From: Paenibacillus algicola
Lineage (GTDB): Bacteria > Bacillota > Bacilli > Paenibacillales > Paenibacillaceae
NCBI RefSeq assembly: GCF_005577435.1
Contig: NZ_CP040396.1
Location: 1,005,501 to 1,069,500, forward strand
DNA length: 64,000 bases
Direction: 5' to 3'
Position numbers and translations under genes: made by a program. Shown in pieces: positions 63,810 through 64,000 of the stretch (position 1 is the first letter of the stretch; each line of letters begins with the position of its first letter). The notes beneath the pieces are model-generated. The model was not told where the DNA came from and searched no databases. It saw only the letters and a program-made list of their open reading frames with translations.

Positions 63810-64000
63810 GTGGACAGAATAAAAAAAGAGTTAGTAATGAATTTAACTGTTGTCTCTATTTTTTTGAGTCTTTTGCATAGTTTTCTGTTAGTTAATGTAA
63901 ATCAATCATTGGTATCAGAAACTCCTTTCGTGAGTGATCCAGGTGACGGTGTTGTATTTGTATTGTTCTTCTTAATATTGTATCCCTCTCATTTGCTCTT
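63810..64000 (+). CDS. Small membrane protein, copy 2 (partial, runs off window)
   Basis: GTG 63810 with GGGAG seven bases upstream starts VDRIKKELVMNLTVVSIFLS, then LHSFLLVNVNQSLVSETPF, SDPGDGVVFVLFFLILYPSH. It aligns without gaps to the minus-strand protein at 62072 (KKEL, SFLLVNVN-SLVS, SDPGD-VVFVLFFLILY). The gene continues beyond the window. Confidence 0.7.
   Translation, partial: MDRIKKELVMNLTVVSIFLSLLHSFLLVNVNQSLVSETPFVSDPGDGVVFVLFFLILYPSHLL

Noticed and set aside
1..64000. tRNA, rRNA or replication origin
   Set aside because: No cloverleaf, rRNA-like or DnaA-box cluster sequence was noticed in either strand.

Overview
The window looks like a chromosomal segment of a Paenibacillus-type Firmicute. 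Support comes from strong AGGAGG ribosome binding sites, TTG and GTG starts, S-layer-homology anchoring, a ykkC guanidine-I riboswitch, a WXG100/Rhs secretion cluster and MsmX-type ABC importers without their own ATPase. Genes up to about 41 kb are moderately GC-rich. Toxin and immunity genes after 41 kb are strikingly AT-rich islands between GC-rich Rhs fragments.

Layout. 1-8.1 kb: the end of a sulfatase gene, then a run that reads as a phosphodiester/phospholipid head-group scavenging operon (PHP-family phosphoesterase, glycerophosphodiester phosphodiesterase, two sugar-type ABC permeases, a lipoprotein binding protein, a secreted PI-PLC-like enzyme and a GntR/UTRA regulator). 8.1-10.1 kb: an array of 37 copies of a 51-bp unit in exact register. 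10.2-17.1 kb: a 1733-residue secreted nuclease/5'-nucleotidase and an SLH-anchored partner. 17.2-21.2 kb: a YdeI-like protein, a split EAL and CBS-GGDEF cyclic-di-GMP pair, and a Gfo/Idh/MocA oxidoreductase. 21.3-29.9 kb: a guanidine degradation locus (APC permease, guanidine-I riboswitch, two DUF1989 proteins, biotin-dependent carboxylase, allophanate hydrolase). 29.9-31 kb: two MITE-like 187-bp repeats and GC-rich tandem repeats. 31-35 kb: a chemotaxis receptor, a PepF-type peptidase gene broken by a nonsense codon, and a small membrane protein.

35.3-63.5 kb is the most interesting part. A possible chaperone gene, two WXG100-like genes and one complete Rhs/YD-repeat polymorphic toxin with its immunity gene are followed by about 22 kb of displaced toxin-tip/immunity modules. 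Four carry 3' fragments of the same Rhs core; others are tip-only. They end in a recurrent hairpin terminator and are separated by conserved palindromic inter-module repeats. The stretch is invaded by an IS1634-type element, an IS110-type element with a candidate bridge RNA, two identical IS3-type copies, an intact IS256-type element and several IS remnants. A serine recombinase with a divergent XRE regulator, plus a broken second recombinase copy, sit among the modules. Most toxin fragments lack a start or carry frameshifts, while most immunity genes stay open. That pattern suggests a silent toxin-tip reservoir with retained immunity.

62-64 kb holds two homologous small membrane protein genes in opposite orientation, a phosphodiester glycosidase-like remnant and a frameshifted SUKH immunity gene. 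All functional names come from reading motifs by eye; no database search was run.
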